DNA of 64,000 nt from Cryptomeria japonica (Eukaryota; Streptophyta; Pinopsida; Cupressales; Cupressaceae): contig NC_081407.1 of the NCBI RefSeq assembly GCF_030272615.1, positions 437,194,230 to 437,258,229 on the forward strand. Direction: 5' to 3'. The translations under genes and the position numbers were made by a program. The stretch's first letter is position 1. Each line of letters opens with the position of its first letter. The notes under the pieces were generated by a model, which saw only the letters and a list, made by a program, of their open reading frames with translations, did no database searches and was not told the origin of the DNA. This document shows positions 1 through 11,566 of the stretch, in pieces.

Positions 1-1190
1 GAACCAGGAGGAGACATCTCAGGTTCTAGTCCATCCCCTATGATTTGGTGGATGGGGTTCTATTTAAGAGGAATGTAATTCGTGTCCTGCTAAGGTGCAT
101 TCAGGGTGATCAGACCCTCAGGTTGCTAGAAGAATTTCATAACGAACCCTCGGGTGGTCACTTCTTAGCAAGGACCACAACCATGAAAATCATCAGAGAA
201 GGCTATCATTGGCCTTCTCTATTTGGTGATGCTCACAAATGGATCAAACAGTGCAAGGAGTGTGCACCTTTTGCAGGCAAACAAAGATTAGCAGCTCTGC
301 CCCTTCATCCTATCTCTGTTGATTAGCCCTTTACACAATGGGGGCTTGATTTTATTATCCCTATCAATCCAGTGTTAAGTGTAGTCAACAGGTGGATTTT
401 TCCTGCCACAGACTATTTCATAAGGTGGACAGAGGTAGTTGCTTTTAAGGATGCAACTAAAAATTTGGTAGTTCAATTCCTTGAGGGGATTGCAACTAGA
501 TTTGGATCTCCTTCCAGAAACATATCAGACAATGCTAAGTCCTTTGTGGGATCTCAAATCAACTTATGGGTAGTCCAACATGATGTGTACTTAAAGACAT
601 TGTCAAATTATTATCCCCAATGCAATGGATTAGCTGGGTCATCCAACAAAAATCTTATTAGAATCATCAAGAGGACTCTTGAGGATAATCAAAGATCATG
701 ATATTTAAAGATGGGATCAGCCCCGTGGGCTGATAGTATCACACCAAAGAGAGCTCTGGGTAACTCTCTTTTCATGCTAGTGTATGGGAGGGAAGAAAGG
801 CTTCCTTTATCCCTTGAGTTACCATCCCTTGATTTAGCACATCAATTGGAGCTCCTAAAAAATGATGGCATGTCAATAAGATATGTAGAGCTAACTGAGA
901 TTGAAGAGGTCAGAGATAGGGATATACAAACCCTAAATTTCCATTAGGGATGAGTTAAAAGGTATTTTGATAGGAAAGCCACTAATAGGACCTTCAGGAT
1001 TGGGGATTTTGTCCTAAAGTGGGACGCTAACAGAGCAAAAGCAGGGATGCACTCAAAATTTGATGCAATATGGAGCGGTGCCTATGTGATTACAGGCTGC
1101 AAGGAGGATAATTATTTCAATCTAGCCAAGCTAAGTGGTGAAGACCTTCCCATTGCAGTAAAAGGAATTTACCTTAAGGCATGTGCTTAA
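1..1190 (+). mobile_element. Ty3/gypsy pol fragment (integrase part), fossil
   Basis: The plus strand encodes an integrase zinc-binding region (about 100-290; H2C2 type with a GHF-like start and KQCKEC), then an integrase core (about 340-700; W-x-DFI start, DNAKSF and PQCNGLAxSSNKN stretches), then a C-terminal part (about 710-1190) with TPKRALGNSLFMLVYGRE and an ending like the tail of Tat/Athila-type pol. No chromodomain is seen. Integrase inserts the element cDNA into the genome. The element is clearly broken, with several breaks, and its 5' part lies outside the window. The Tat/Athila placement is an inference from the integrase tail; the Ty3/gypsy call is firm. Confidence 0.8.
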
Positions 1191-3353
1191 GGAGGAATTC
1201 AACTTTGGTAAGTATTGTAAATATGTTTTCAGGCTTTTCAAAAGTGCGTGTGCACAAGTCATTCCTCTAGAATGGCGAGTTTTGGTATATTTTGCAGGAT
1301 TTATTGAGGGGTTCCTTCTCTATTTCTCCTTTTGACTCATACCCAATGGATACCTTAAGACATCTGGTCTTGCCCTAAGAAGGCTTAGGGTCCCCTATGA
1401 GTTGCCAGAAATGTTAACATTTTTGTATCAACCTTAGCAGAAATCAGATCTGAAAATTCAGTGCGACTAACATATCATGTCAACAATAGGATAATATTTT
1501 GGCCGTACAGGTTGGTGGGGCCGGTTTTGGGTATTCCTGTGTGACTAAAATATTCTGTTAGTTGACACATCGTGTTAGTCATAGTCAACAGACCTAGCCA
1601 TTTCTTTCATTTTTTAGAAAGGTACATAACACAAAGGTTAGTGACCTCCTCGAGCTTCAATTTCTATTTTTTTGTTGACTGCCCCAACCATTCAAATCAC
1701 TTAAGTTACTATCGGTTGGAGGATCCTTAAACATTCAGTAGGCCGATCTCCCTTTTTCCCCACTGGCTGGTAGGGAAAGATTATGCTTTCATGGGTTCAC
1801 GAGTTAGTTTTGTAAAGGCTTCCTTCCCTTTACGAAATGGCTAAGGGAAGGTATGTTTTCACCATTTTGCGGTGGTCGGATGATGTGGTGGGGTCCACTC
1901 CGAGAAACAACAAATACCTTATGGTTTTTGCGGTTTCACCAATGTTCAAACGGATGGCAAGGTCCACCCTGCGATGCAGAAAAAACTCCTTTGGCGGGCA
2001 GGTGGTAGTACAACAACAACTAGTAGGGCCAACTCATTTTGTGGGCCATCTTCCCAAAGAAATTTTTGAGATAAAGGGGTTGTTGTGGGCCCAATTTTGA
2101 TAACGTGGTGATAGCGGCCATGGTAAAAGGAAGATGGCATTGTTATTTTGCAGCGATAGGAAACTAAGGTATTCTTAGGCTTGCGAAATAGTGATTTCGT
2201 GTGACTAACACGGTGTGTTAGTCGTCACTATTTTGCAAGGTCAAAACATGAAGAATTTTTAGTGTTGTGAAACAATGATAGATAGGTGGACTCGACCTAC
2301 CACGTGGCACATCTGCGACCGTGGATTTTCACTTAAAGAGGTCGATCAACGACCATGTTTCAAATTCAGATTGAGCCCTTTGGAGGGCTATGTGACACAA
2401 TCTCGTGCATCCATTTTTGTGCACCTGGGATGATCGAGCAGTCAAATTTTAAACTTGTAAGGGTCATTAAATTTTAAATGCTCTACAAAGGTGGTTGCCG
2501 ATTAGATGGTTGAGGTCCTTTTTTTGCTCAGTTGACGCCTAATTTTAGATCTGATCTTTGATCCTACTGCCAAATCTTTGTGTCATTACTCCAGACTTGA
2601 TGTGGAGGTCAATTTTGGACATCACCCATGCCTCTTCATTGCAGAATAAAGACTTTTTTGATTGCATACGCCATCTCAGTGCATCATGCGTAGTGTTTTC
2701 CCCTCATCTATAGATATCTATTTTTCTCAGAGGTAGAGGATGTTCTCAGAGCTGCATTCAACACGCCATCAGATCCTCTCTCTGATATTCTTCTCTTTGA
2801 TATTTTTGTAACCTAACCCTTAGTGAGGGTTAGGGTTTCTTGACTGCACTCCATCTCAGTTATGCTTGAGCTATAAAGGAAATTTTGTACAATGTTTCAT
2901 AGATCTTCTTTCTTTCTTTTGCAAAAAACTTTTGCTTCTCCGCACTTGTAAAAAATTTCTTTGCCTTTGCATGAATAGAATCCGCCTGTTTTGCCTTCAT
3001 TCAGTTCTTTCAACTTGTGTAATGTTTTACCTTTTTGTCTGAATGCATTTTAGTTTGTTTCCTTAGTATAGGTGAGTGTGTTGATCCCTTGTAGATGACA
3101 TCTATGAACTAATTCGGTTCCTCCTTCTATCTTGCAAATTCCAACCTTCACTCTACATTTTGGAAGATAATTAGAATAGAATCTTGTACATGACTTGGGT
3201 AGTTTTATTTGTTTTTTGTGTAGCTATAGGTAGGGAGGATCATCATTTCAATCTAGGTGCAAATGTTATTTCCTCTCTTTCAAGCATCTCTTCTTTCTCT
3301 CTTTTCCTTGTCAGATCATAGATTAGGTTTATCAGTGTTGGGTTAATCCAACA
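1191..3353. other. Non-coding tail of the gypsy fragment, probably including LTR sequence
   Basis: No convincing gene. The stretch follows directly on the integrase fragment and probably holds 3' untranslated and LTR sequence, but neither LTR boundary could be fixed. It contains a recurring hairpin motif built on GACTAACA/TGTTAGTC (about 1460, 1540-1600 and 2203-2223). Just before the Copia insertion is the near-palindrome TGTTGGGTTAATCCAACA. Confidence 0.4.
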
Positions 3354-3358
3354 CCTAC

Positions 3359-3659
3359 TATTAGGGTTTCAAGTAGATTCAAAGCAAATATGAACTAACA
3401 ATTATATGCAGATTTAAATACAAAAGATAAAAGAATAAAACAGGACACAGATAACACATAGATTTAACGTGGTTCACCCAAAATGGGTTACGTCCACCAT
3501 ACACAACCATCCAATCTTTCTTATTATCCAACAAAAATAGTACATCAACCTCGCAATGCCTTAAGCATCCCAGTCGCTTATAACATGCGTTTTTAGGGCA
3601 ACAAACAAAGTGGGAGATTGTTGATATGTAATAAAGCTGATTAGGCTCCACACCAAACA
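3359..3659 (-). repeat. 3' LTR of the Tork-like Copia element
   Basis: Direct-repeat partner of 7726-8083 across about 240 bp. In element orientation the polypurine tract (AAGTGGGAGAT, about 3660-3672) lies immediately upstream. The outer U3 end differs from the partner LTR: 3610-3671 is bounded by inverted copies of AGTGGGAGATTGT around about 36 bp. The left border is set by the CCTAC target duplication. Confidence 0.75.
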
Positions 3660-4086
3660 ATCTCCCACTTGGAGACTGATACTAGATGACACCTCTGTAC
3701 TTGCAGCATCTGCTAGATAAAACACTGGGACTCGACTAGTATAAATGCCATAATTATCAATCAAGAAGACCAATAGAAACTGATGAAGAAATCAACTTCT
3801 CTTGTGGAACTGCCTTCATGAACATACCGGTAGGATTCTCACTTGTATGAATCTTCTCAAGCCGTAATTGACCCTCCTCCAAAACAGTCTGGATGAAGTG
3901 GTACCTGAGCTAAATGTGCTTTGTCCTTGAATGAAAAGCAAAGTTCATCGCAAGATGGATGGCACTCTGGCTATTAGTATACAATGGATGATCCTCCTGT
4001 GTCTGACCCAATTCCTCTAGAAAATATTGTAACTAAATCATCTCCTTATTGGCTTCTATAGTAGCAACATACTCAGCTTCAGTGGT

Positions 4087-6800
4087 TTAAAGTGCAACAA
4101 CCTTTTGCAGCCTAGAAATCCAAATGACTGCAGTTCCCCCTATAGTAAAAACATACCCTGTAGTACTCCTCTGTGAATCAATATCACCTACCAAATCAAA
4201 GTCAACAAATCCACTAAGAGCAGCATTAGATCCTTTGAAACATAATGTCTTTGGAGTAGTTCCTTTCAAATACTGAAGAATCTTTTTCACAACATTCAAT
4301 TGTTCCATACCCGGATTACTCATAAACTTGCTCACAACTCCCACTGCATGTGCAATATCTAGCCTTGTGCAAACCATTGCATACATTAGACTACCAACAA
4401 CTGATGAATACAAGATGTTAGACATTTTATTTACCTCTTCCTATGCCTTTGGGCACATCTCCTTAGTCAATTTGAAATGACTAGCCAAAGGTGTACTAAC
4501 TGCTTTTGCATCCTGCATGTTAAATCTTTTCAACACCTTCTTTATATACTTGCTTTGGGACAAATTCAAGGTTCTATTTTTCCTGTCTTATGTAATCTTC
4601 ATACTGAGAATTTGCTTAGCTACACCCAAATCCTTCATAGAAAATGACCTGACTAATTTCTATTTAAGATCATTTATATGTTGCATGTTAGACCCAACAA
4701 CAAGCATGTCATCAACATAAAGCAACAGGATAATATAACTGCCATTATCCAATGATCAGAATGACATCTATGATAACCATGTTCAGCCATGAAACTATCA
4801 AATTTTAAATACCATTGTCGGGGTGCTTGCTTTAGGCCATACAAACTTTTCTTCAACCTGCACACCAAGTTCTCTTTACCTTTGACCTCATATCCCTGTG
4901 GTTGCAACATGTAAATTTCCTCCTCCAAATCTCCATGGAGAAAAGTTGTTTTGACATCTAATTTTTCAAGATGTAAATCGTCTGCAGCCACAAGACTAAG
5001 TACAGTTCTAATTGAAGATATTTTTACAACTGGAGAAAATATTTCATCATAATCTATACCCTTTTTCTGTGCAAAACCTTTTACCACAAGTCTAGCCTTA
5101 TATCTTTTCTGACCTCCTTCCTCCTCCTTCGGTCGATAAACCCATTTGTTAGGCAAGGCTCTTTTTTCTGCAGGTAAAGGGACTAAGTCCCAAGTCTTAT
5201 TATTCATCAAGGAGTCCATCTCCTCTTTCATTCCTAGCTCCCACTGTTGTTTGGCATCCACCTGCATTGCTTCTTCATATTCTTCTGGTTCACCATAATC
5301 AGTTAATAAAATAGAATACAAAGAGGGAGAAAATCTTTCAGGGGGTCTACTTGACATCGTAGAATGTCTAACACTTGTAGGAGTTTGTGGGATAATCTGT
5401 TGTTGCTAAGCATTAGGTACCTATGGCATTTAATTTTCAGGAATCTCATCCAACACCACATATTCTTGTTTGTCTTGTTCATGCTTCTTTTCCTGCATTT
5501 GTTCTTTATACATAACCTTCTCATTGAATATAACATCTCTACTTCTAATTATTTTCTTATTTTCGAAATACCATAAGCGATAGCCATATTCATCTATCTC
5601 ATATCCAATGAAGGTACATTTCTGAGATTTAGCATCAAGCTTGGTTCTGTTTTCTTTATCAACATGGACAAAAGCTTCACAACCAAAGGTTTTCAAAAAA
5701 GAATAATTTACCTTTTTACCAGTCCATGCCTCCTCTGGAATACCACCATCCAAAGGGGTTGAAGGTCCTCTATTTATCAAATAGACAGCAATATGTACAA
5801 CATCTGCCCAAAAATGTAAGGGTAATCCAACATGCAATCTCATGCTCCTTGCGCATTCCATGATAGTCCTATTCATTCTCTCTGACACACCATTTTTCGG
5901 TGGAGTTCTTTGAACTGTCTTCTTCTTTAGAATCTCATTTGAGGAGCAGTAATCTTCAAATGCTTTGCTGCAATACTCACCTCCATTATCCGATCTGAGA
6001 CACTTCAACTTTTTTCCTGTCTCATTCTCAACCAAAGCTTTCCATTTCTTAAAAGTTTCAAAAAAATCTTATTTTTGTTTTAGGAAAATATACCCATGTT
6101 TTTTTGGTTGAGTCATCAATAAAAATAACATAATAACAAAAGCCACCAAGAGATGATACCTAAGCCGGTCCCCATACATCTAAATGCACAAGCTCTAACT
6201 TCTCACTCTTCGTCTCTTTCTCAGCCTTGAGAAATCTGACTCTTTTCTGTTTACCATAAACACAGTTTTCACAAAACTCTAAATCAATCTTCTTTAGTCC
6301 TGGCAATAGATTTTTGGAGTGAAGGATTTTCATCCCTTTCTCACTCATGTGCCCAAGCCTATGGTACCACATTATCGAATATGTTCTTGCAACATTTATT
6401 GTTGTTGTCTGTGCAGTAACTTTATCTGTAGCAGTGAGGGTAGAGTAAGTGTTACCAGTACACATATATAATGTGCCTACCTTTACACCTTTAGCTACTA
6501 CTAATGATCCTTTAGTGACCTTCCAGATACTATCTGAGAAGGTAACTATGCAACTTTCACTACCTAGTTGCCCTGCAGAAATTAAATTTCTTCTTAAATT
6601 AGGAACATGTCTTACCTCTTGTAGAAACCAATCATTTCCATTCTGCAACTTGATCTTTATCTTTCCTTTTCCAACAATTTGACAGGGCTCATCATCACCC
6701 AAATATACCTGTCCAAAATCACCTTGAACATAATCTAGAAAATATTTTCTATGGGGTGTAGCATGAAATGAAGCCCTAGAATCTATTACCTAGGAATCAT
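4087..6800 (-). mobile_element. Copia pol region (protease, integrase, RT, RNase H), fossil
   Basis: In element order: a protease-like DSRASFHATP near 6750-6800; gag-pre-integrase with YHRLGHMSEKGM and CENCVYGKQKR near 6220-6370; integrase core about 5600-6180 (LRSDNGGEY, NGVSERMNRTI); reverse transcriptase about 4680-5357 (NKWVYRPK, KARLVVKGFAQKKGIDYDE, LDVKTTFLHGDLEEEIYM, SLYGLKQAPRQWY); RNase H about 4087-4425 (SLMYAMVCTRLDIAHAVG, RSTTGYVFTIGG). Known function: particle maturation, insertion and reverse transcription. Broken. Confidence 0.85.
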
Positions 6801-6899
6801 TAACATTATCCAAACATAAGATTAAAGCATCATGTAAAGTATTAGTTGCAATATTAGCTTCCTTACTGTCATTTTTATTTTTGTCTCCTTGTTTGTTTT

Positions 6900-7674
6900 T
6901 CCGAGACCAACAGTCTTTCTTTAGATGACCAGGCTTTCCGTAGTACCAACAATCTTTCTTTCCTCTAGATTGAGAACATCCTTTCTTTGACTTCCCTCAT
7001 GACTTCTCATTCTCAGGGCCTTTTCCTCTTTCCTTTGATCTTCCTTTGTTCTCCACATTCAAAACACTACTTGATGATGTTGTAGTCTCACCTGTTCTTT
7101 TCCTTCGCATTTCCTCGCTTAGGATAACACCAACAATATCATCAAATACCAAAGTATTTTTACCAGAGACATAGTTACTTACAACCATAACCAAGCTATT
7201 CCATCTTTCTGGCAAAGAACATAAAATCAAGAGAGCACTAACCTCTTCTGCAAAAGTAATTTTTACCGAAGACAATTGACTGGTAATTGTATTAAATTCA
7301 TTTGAGTTCTCTGCTACAGATCCTCCCTCACTCATTTTCAAATTAAACAAACGCTTCATAAGAAATACCTTATTCGAAGCCGAGGGTTTCTCATACGACT
7401 TAGCCAATGTTGCCATCAAATCTACAGTCATTTTTGCTTCTGTTATATTGAAAGCTACAGACAGTGCAAGGCACAATCAAATGGATCCTAGTGCCTTTCT
7501 ATCTAAAATGTCCCACTCTTCATCTAACATTATGTTCGCTTTCTTTGCCTTTCCTTCCAATGACCGCCACAAATCCTTTTGATACAGGTAATCCTCCATC
7601 TGCATTTTCCATAACTGATAATTCTGGTCGTTAAACTTTTCGACCTTGAATTTGGAATCCTCCATTGCTCCCAC
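6900..7674 (-). mobile_element. Copia gag region (capsid-like, zinc knuckle), fossil
   Basis: Minus-strand gag of the Tork-like element. It starts near 7674 with MGAMEDSKFKVEKFNDQNY, the usual copia gag opening, and carries a UBN2/retrotran-gag-like helical region. A zinc-knuckle-like stretch (YYGKPGHLKKDCW, about 6900-6960) follows. Gag forms the virus-like particle and binds the RNA. Part of a broken element. Confidence 0.8.
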
Positions 7675-7711
7675 TCAAATCTGAAAGTCCTACCAATTTA
7701 CAGAAAACCTC

Positions 7712-7723
7712 GCTCTGATACCA
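7712..7723 (-). other. Copia primer-binding site (initiator tRNA-Met)
   Basis: On the minus strand this reads TGGTATCAGAGC, the standard plant LTR-retrotransposon site matching the 3' end of initiator tRNA-Met. It is two bases inside the 5' LTR, which fixes the LTR border. Confidence 0.9.
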
Positions 7724-7725
7724 AT

Positions 7726-8083
7726 TGTTAGAGTGTCAAGTAGATCCGAAGCAAATATGAACTAACAATTATATGCAGATTTAAATACAAAAGATAAAGG
7801 AATAAAACAAGACACAGATAACACAAAGATTTAATGTGGTTCACCCAGAATGGGTTACGTCCACCATACACAGCCGTCCAATCTTTCTTATTATCTAGAA
7901 AAAATAGTACATCAACCTCGTAATGCCTTAAGCATCCCAGATGCTTATAACATGCATTTTTAGGGCAACAAACAAAGTCGGCCTTTCTAGGGTTTTATTA
8001 CAATGTCAGTTTTCTGATCAGACCCCAGTGAGAATATGTGCTGAGTGTATAGTACTTTGCCGATCAATCGCCATATATCAACA
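7726..8083 (-). repeat. 5' LTR of the Tork-like Copia element
   Basis: Runs from the base next to the primer-binding site to the CCTAC duplication at 8084-8088. In element orientation it starts TGTTGATAT and ends CTCTAACA, a plausible TG...CA pair. It is longer than its partner (358 against 301 bp) because the U3 tips do not match. Confidence 0.75.
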
Positions 8084-8088
8084 CCTAC

Positions 8089-8591
8089 ATCTTAGATTGG
8101 AAAGGAAGTCGGCCTTCTCTAGAGATTCAACCTCACTTTTGCAAGTCCCACACTTGGGAGGTTGTTTCAATGTTTCACAAGTTTGATGATCAACGTTGAT
8201 CATCACAAGGTACAAACTTTTGTGACAATAATAGTCAACAAAGAAACATGCCTATACTCCATTACAATCTCAACAAAAAATCCATAAATATGAGTGTGAT
8301 CCCTCTAAATCTAAAATAAGGAATAAGAACAAAAATAACTAGCTAAAGAAAGTTAGCTTTAGTAGTATTTGTAACTTCTTTGTGCTTCATTTGTTTTGAG
8401 TTTGACTGCTAGTTGATAGTGGTTTTGATTGAATCTGAGCATATTTGTCATATGAAAAATTTGCATCGCTCACCAAAATGGCATCTAACCTATACAAAAT
8501 GCTTGCATGGTATTCTTTGTTGATCATTAATACCATGCGTTGGCCTTGACTCCTGAAGTGTTGCATTAGAGGATGTGGTATTGGACTTGAA
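8089..8591. other. Spacer between Copia element and LINE-like retroposon
   Basis: No gene recognised. Probably continues the host sequence (the gypsy tail) interrupted by the Copia element. It holds a perfect 20-bp palindrome at 8185-8204. Confidence 0.4.
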
Positions 8592-8608
8592 TTCCCCATG
8601 AAGCCATT
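8592..8608. repeat. Target-site duplication, left copy (17 bp)
   Basis: TTCCCCATGAAGCCATT, identical to 19084-19100. The pair brackets the LINE-like retroposon together with the chromovirus inside it. A 17-bp duplication fits target-primed reverse transcription. Confidence 0.85.
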
Positions 8609-9545
8609 GTTTTTTATTAGGATAAACAGGTTTTGAGGGGATCAGAAACCCCGTACAACAGGTTTTGAAGGGACCTGAAACACTTAGATTTTTCACGAAT
8701 TTAGAACCAACAAAGGGACGTTGTAGATAGATACAACAGAGCTAACCAGCAATAAAGGCACAAACAACCAAAAGGGATTAAACATTACAACTCTCATGGC
8801 ACCCGAGGCTGCAAGACAAAGCAGCCAAAACGCAACCGCCAACCTAATACAAAAGAGAGACAATACAAACCAGGTTGGCAACAACAACAGATCTAAACCA
8901 CCTTATAGATATGAGAAATAGAAAACAAGGGTTTAATAGGCACCCCCAACCAAACAACAAGGTTTTTCCAGGCTCCCTTAATCTGTATCAGAATTTCCAG
9001 CACACCAACAACAAAACCTGATCGTAACAAAAAATACAAACTGGCCAGACTGGGCCCTTGAAAATTGCCAACATCCAGCCTGTCCAAAGCAACAAACCAA
9101 GGGTTTTTCTAGGCTCCCTTAACCATGAGAGAGGATTTTAAGAGTCTCCCACAACCTAAAAGGGTGTTAACACAACACCCAATACCTACAACAATAGAAA
9201 TAGGCTTCTAGGCATACCCAACAACATCCAACTCCACCTCAATGGGAGACAGGACTCCTCTATCCACCTCCATCTCCAACTCCATAGAAGACAAATCCAA
9301 CTCAAAAGGACTAACCAGAGAAACCCCAAGATGAAGATATAAAGCATAAGAAATCGAGCCATGGTATCAGGCGAGAAAGAGGTAAAAGAACCCTCCTCAA
9401 AAGGGTAACCAAGATAGACCAAGCATGCCCAAATAAGGGTTTTGAAAAGTCTCCCTTAACCTTCTGCTGAAACAAGAAAACAAGGGCTCTCATAAATAAC
9501 TCAATACCAACCACCCCACGAAGTTTTAGCAGGCTCCACAAACCC

Positions 9546-11526
9546 TGGTGCAGGAGCACCTAAGGGTTGAAATGCCCTTAACCAATTTTTGGCTTGTGAG
9601 ACCTTCCAGTGGTCATGTAAATACATAAGGACTGGCTCTAGTCCATTTGTATGGTTGTTTAATTGCAGTTTTTAAAATTTCTCTTATCGGCAAGACCTAC
9701 CCCGATGGGTTCACCAGAGTTTGGAGTGGTTGTATCGGGTATCGGTAGGAGTGGTTCACACTTACCCCGATGACCCAATAAGTCGTTAGTAAACGGAGTA
9801 TTGTTATCGGGCATCGGGGGAGTAGTTTCAAGCTACCCCGACGACTTGATGAGAAAGCATAGGCATGGAGTGGAGCCATCATGTATTGGAAGGAGCGGTT
9901 TCATGTTACCCTGATGATTAACTTGACCTATATTCGGACGGTGATCGCAGATGATCCGATGGCTGTCGCTATACCGCGATGGGAAGATGATCGCCAGATA
10001 ATCCTCATGACTTGGCGACAAAGCACGTGCAAAAAGAGGTCAGTTAACGACCATGCAGGTTGAAGGTGGATCAACGACTGTCGCTATACTACAATGGAGA
10101 GATGCACAAAATTTATTCCCCACGACTTAGCGACCAAGTGATGGGGCTCGACAAGAGAGCAGCTCAGGTGAGTTAACGGGTGAGCAAGTCCAGGATGAAC
10201 AAACGATTGTCGCTATACCGCATGATGAAGATACTCGCTAGTTATCCCCCGTAACATAGCAACTGGTGAGGTGGCGGTCCAATGGTAGGTTAGGTGGCAC
10301 CCAACTGGATGCACGGACAAACTAGGAAGTAACACCGTGGCAAAAGAGAGAATAGTTCAGCTGAGATAAAGATCGAGTAGATCAAGGAAGATCAGACAAT
10401 CGGGATGTCATCGGCTATCGGAGGAGTCATCTACTGGTTCATCGGGAGATCGGAGCAACGCATTTGTGGTCTTACCGATGGCCGATGGAGTAGAGACCAA
10501 CTACGGGTGTGCGCTCGAACTAGAGTCTGAAAGGTAAACACTTGGACACTCAAGATGGTCTTGTCAGTGTATCTGAATACGAACCGACCTAACCTCTTGG
10601 TGCATGTGGGATATTGTGTTTCTCATGAATGCAGACTGTCGCAGATGGTTAAAGTTCAAACCTTTGCTAACCATATTTATCTCGTCCAATAGGAGGAGTT
10701 CCAAATAGAGGATGCATATATAAAAAGACCCAGCGAGCATCTGTAAGAGGCTAATGGTTAATCATGGATCTTTGATCGTGGATCATTGATCGTTGTTTGT
10801 CGATTGCCTCTGAGAACACATTTTGTTTTTCTAAAATGCAATAGAGAAGTCCATTTTCTGGTTTTCAATTAGAGTTTCATTTCTGTTCGTTTCATGTATG
10901 TTGTTAATGTAATTGTTTCATTTCTCTATTTTGTGAGTTGTTGGCTTGAACCTGTGAATAAATTTGAGATCTGTAAATAAAGCTTTCCTTTTCAGTTTTT
11001 GTTCCCTGTTTGGAATAATCAAATGGCTCTGACTTGAAATTCCACAAGATCTCTGGAGATTGTCAAGCAGAGCCAGAAATGTACAATAGGTTTTCATTTG
11101 AGAGAGACTAGGAAATAGCAATCGCCATTTCTGCATACTGAGCCTAGGCGAGCTTGGTGATAGTACGGCTAGGTATCAGTAATTTGAAGGAGATACCTTG
11201 CAGGGGAAGGAAACTGCTGAGAACTGGGAAAAGATCTAGAAGGCTACAAACCTGAAAATGAGACATTGTGTAACCATAGGGAAAAGTTTGCTAAACCAAA
11301 CAAGATGGGTGGTTTTGCAAAAAGAGAGCGAATGAGTGTGTGTCTTAAACCCCTGCAAGGATTTAGTGAACAAGCTTACTTTGTGAGCTTGAGGAAGGCG
11401 AGATAAGCAAATAAATGGTAGGGAAGCCCTTAGAAGTCTAGAGGGGTAGACTTGGAACTCGGACAGGGATAGAAGAAAACCATCAAGGAAACCGAATTGA
11501 TGGCAAAATAGGTTGCCTCCCTATCA
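9546..11526 (+). repeat. 5' LTR of the chromovirus
   Basis: Begins TGGTGCAGGAGCACC and ends CTATCA. U3 carries degenerate sub-repeats built on CTTACCCCGATGACCCGATGAG-like words (about 9690-9870). A CCAAT box (about 10686) and a TATA box (TATATAAA, 10717-10724) mark the likely promoter. The length of 1,981 bp is long for a chromovirus. Confidence 0.9.
10717..10724 (+). promoter_or_regulatory. LTR TATA box
   Basis: TATATAAA followed by AAGACCC. A CCAAT box lies about 30 bases upstream. The same arrangement recurs in the 3' LTR with TATAAAA at 17413-17419. This is the presumed transcription start region of the fossil element. Confidence 0.6.
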
Positions 11527-11529
11527 TAT

Positions 11530-11547
11530 TGGTATCAGAACCAGGTT
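11530..11547 (+). other. Chromovirus primer-binding site
   Basis: TGGTATCAGAACCAGGTT, close to the plant initiator tRNA-Met complement, starts three bases after the LTR end and confirms that border. Confidence 0.85.
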
Positions 11548-11566
11548 AGACTTGGAAAGAAAGTAG

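Larger units (their letters stand above)
3359..8083 (-). mobile_element. Ty1/copia retrotransposon, Tork/TNT1-like, fossil
   Basis: An almost complete element on the minus strand, read right to left: 5' LTR, primer-binding site, gag, protease, integrase, reverse transcriptase, RNase H, polypurine tract, 3' LTR. Both outer ends are flanked by the 5-bp target duplication CCTAC (3354-3358 and 8084-8088). The order integrase before reverse transcriptase defines copia. The gag-pre-integrase and RT wording is closest to TNT1/Tork. The coding part is broken, with several breaks. The LTRs differ at about 15 places over roughly 240 aligned bases, so it is not a recent insertion. It sits inside the older gypsy tail. 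Confidence 0.9.

Noticed and set aside
1837-2140. Overlapping frames on both strands in the gypsy tail
   Set aside because: No domain; non-coding LTR-like sequence.
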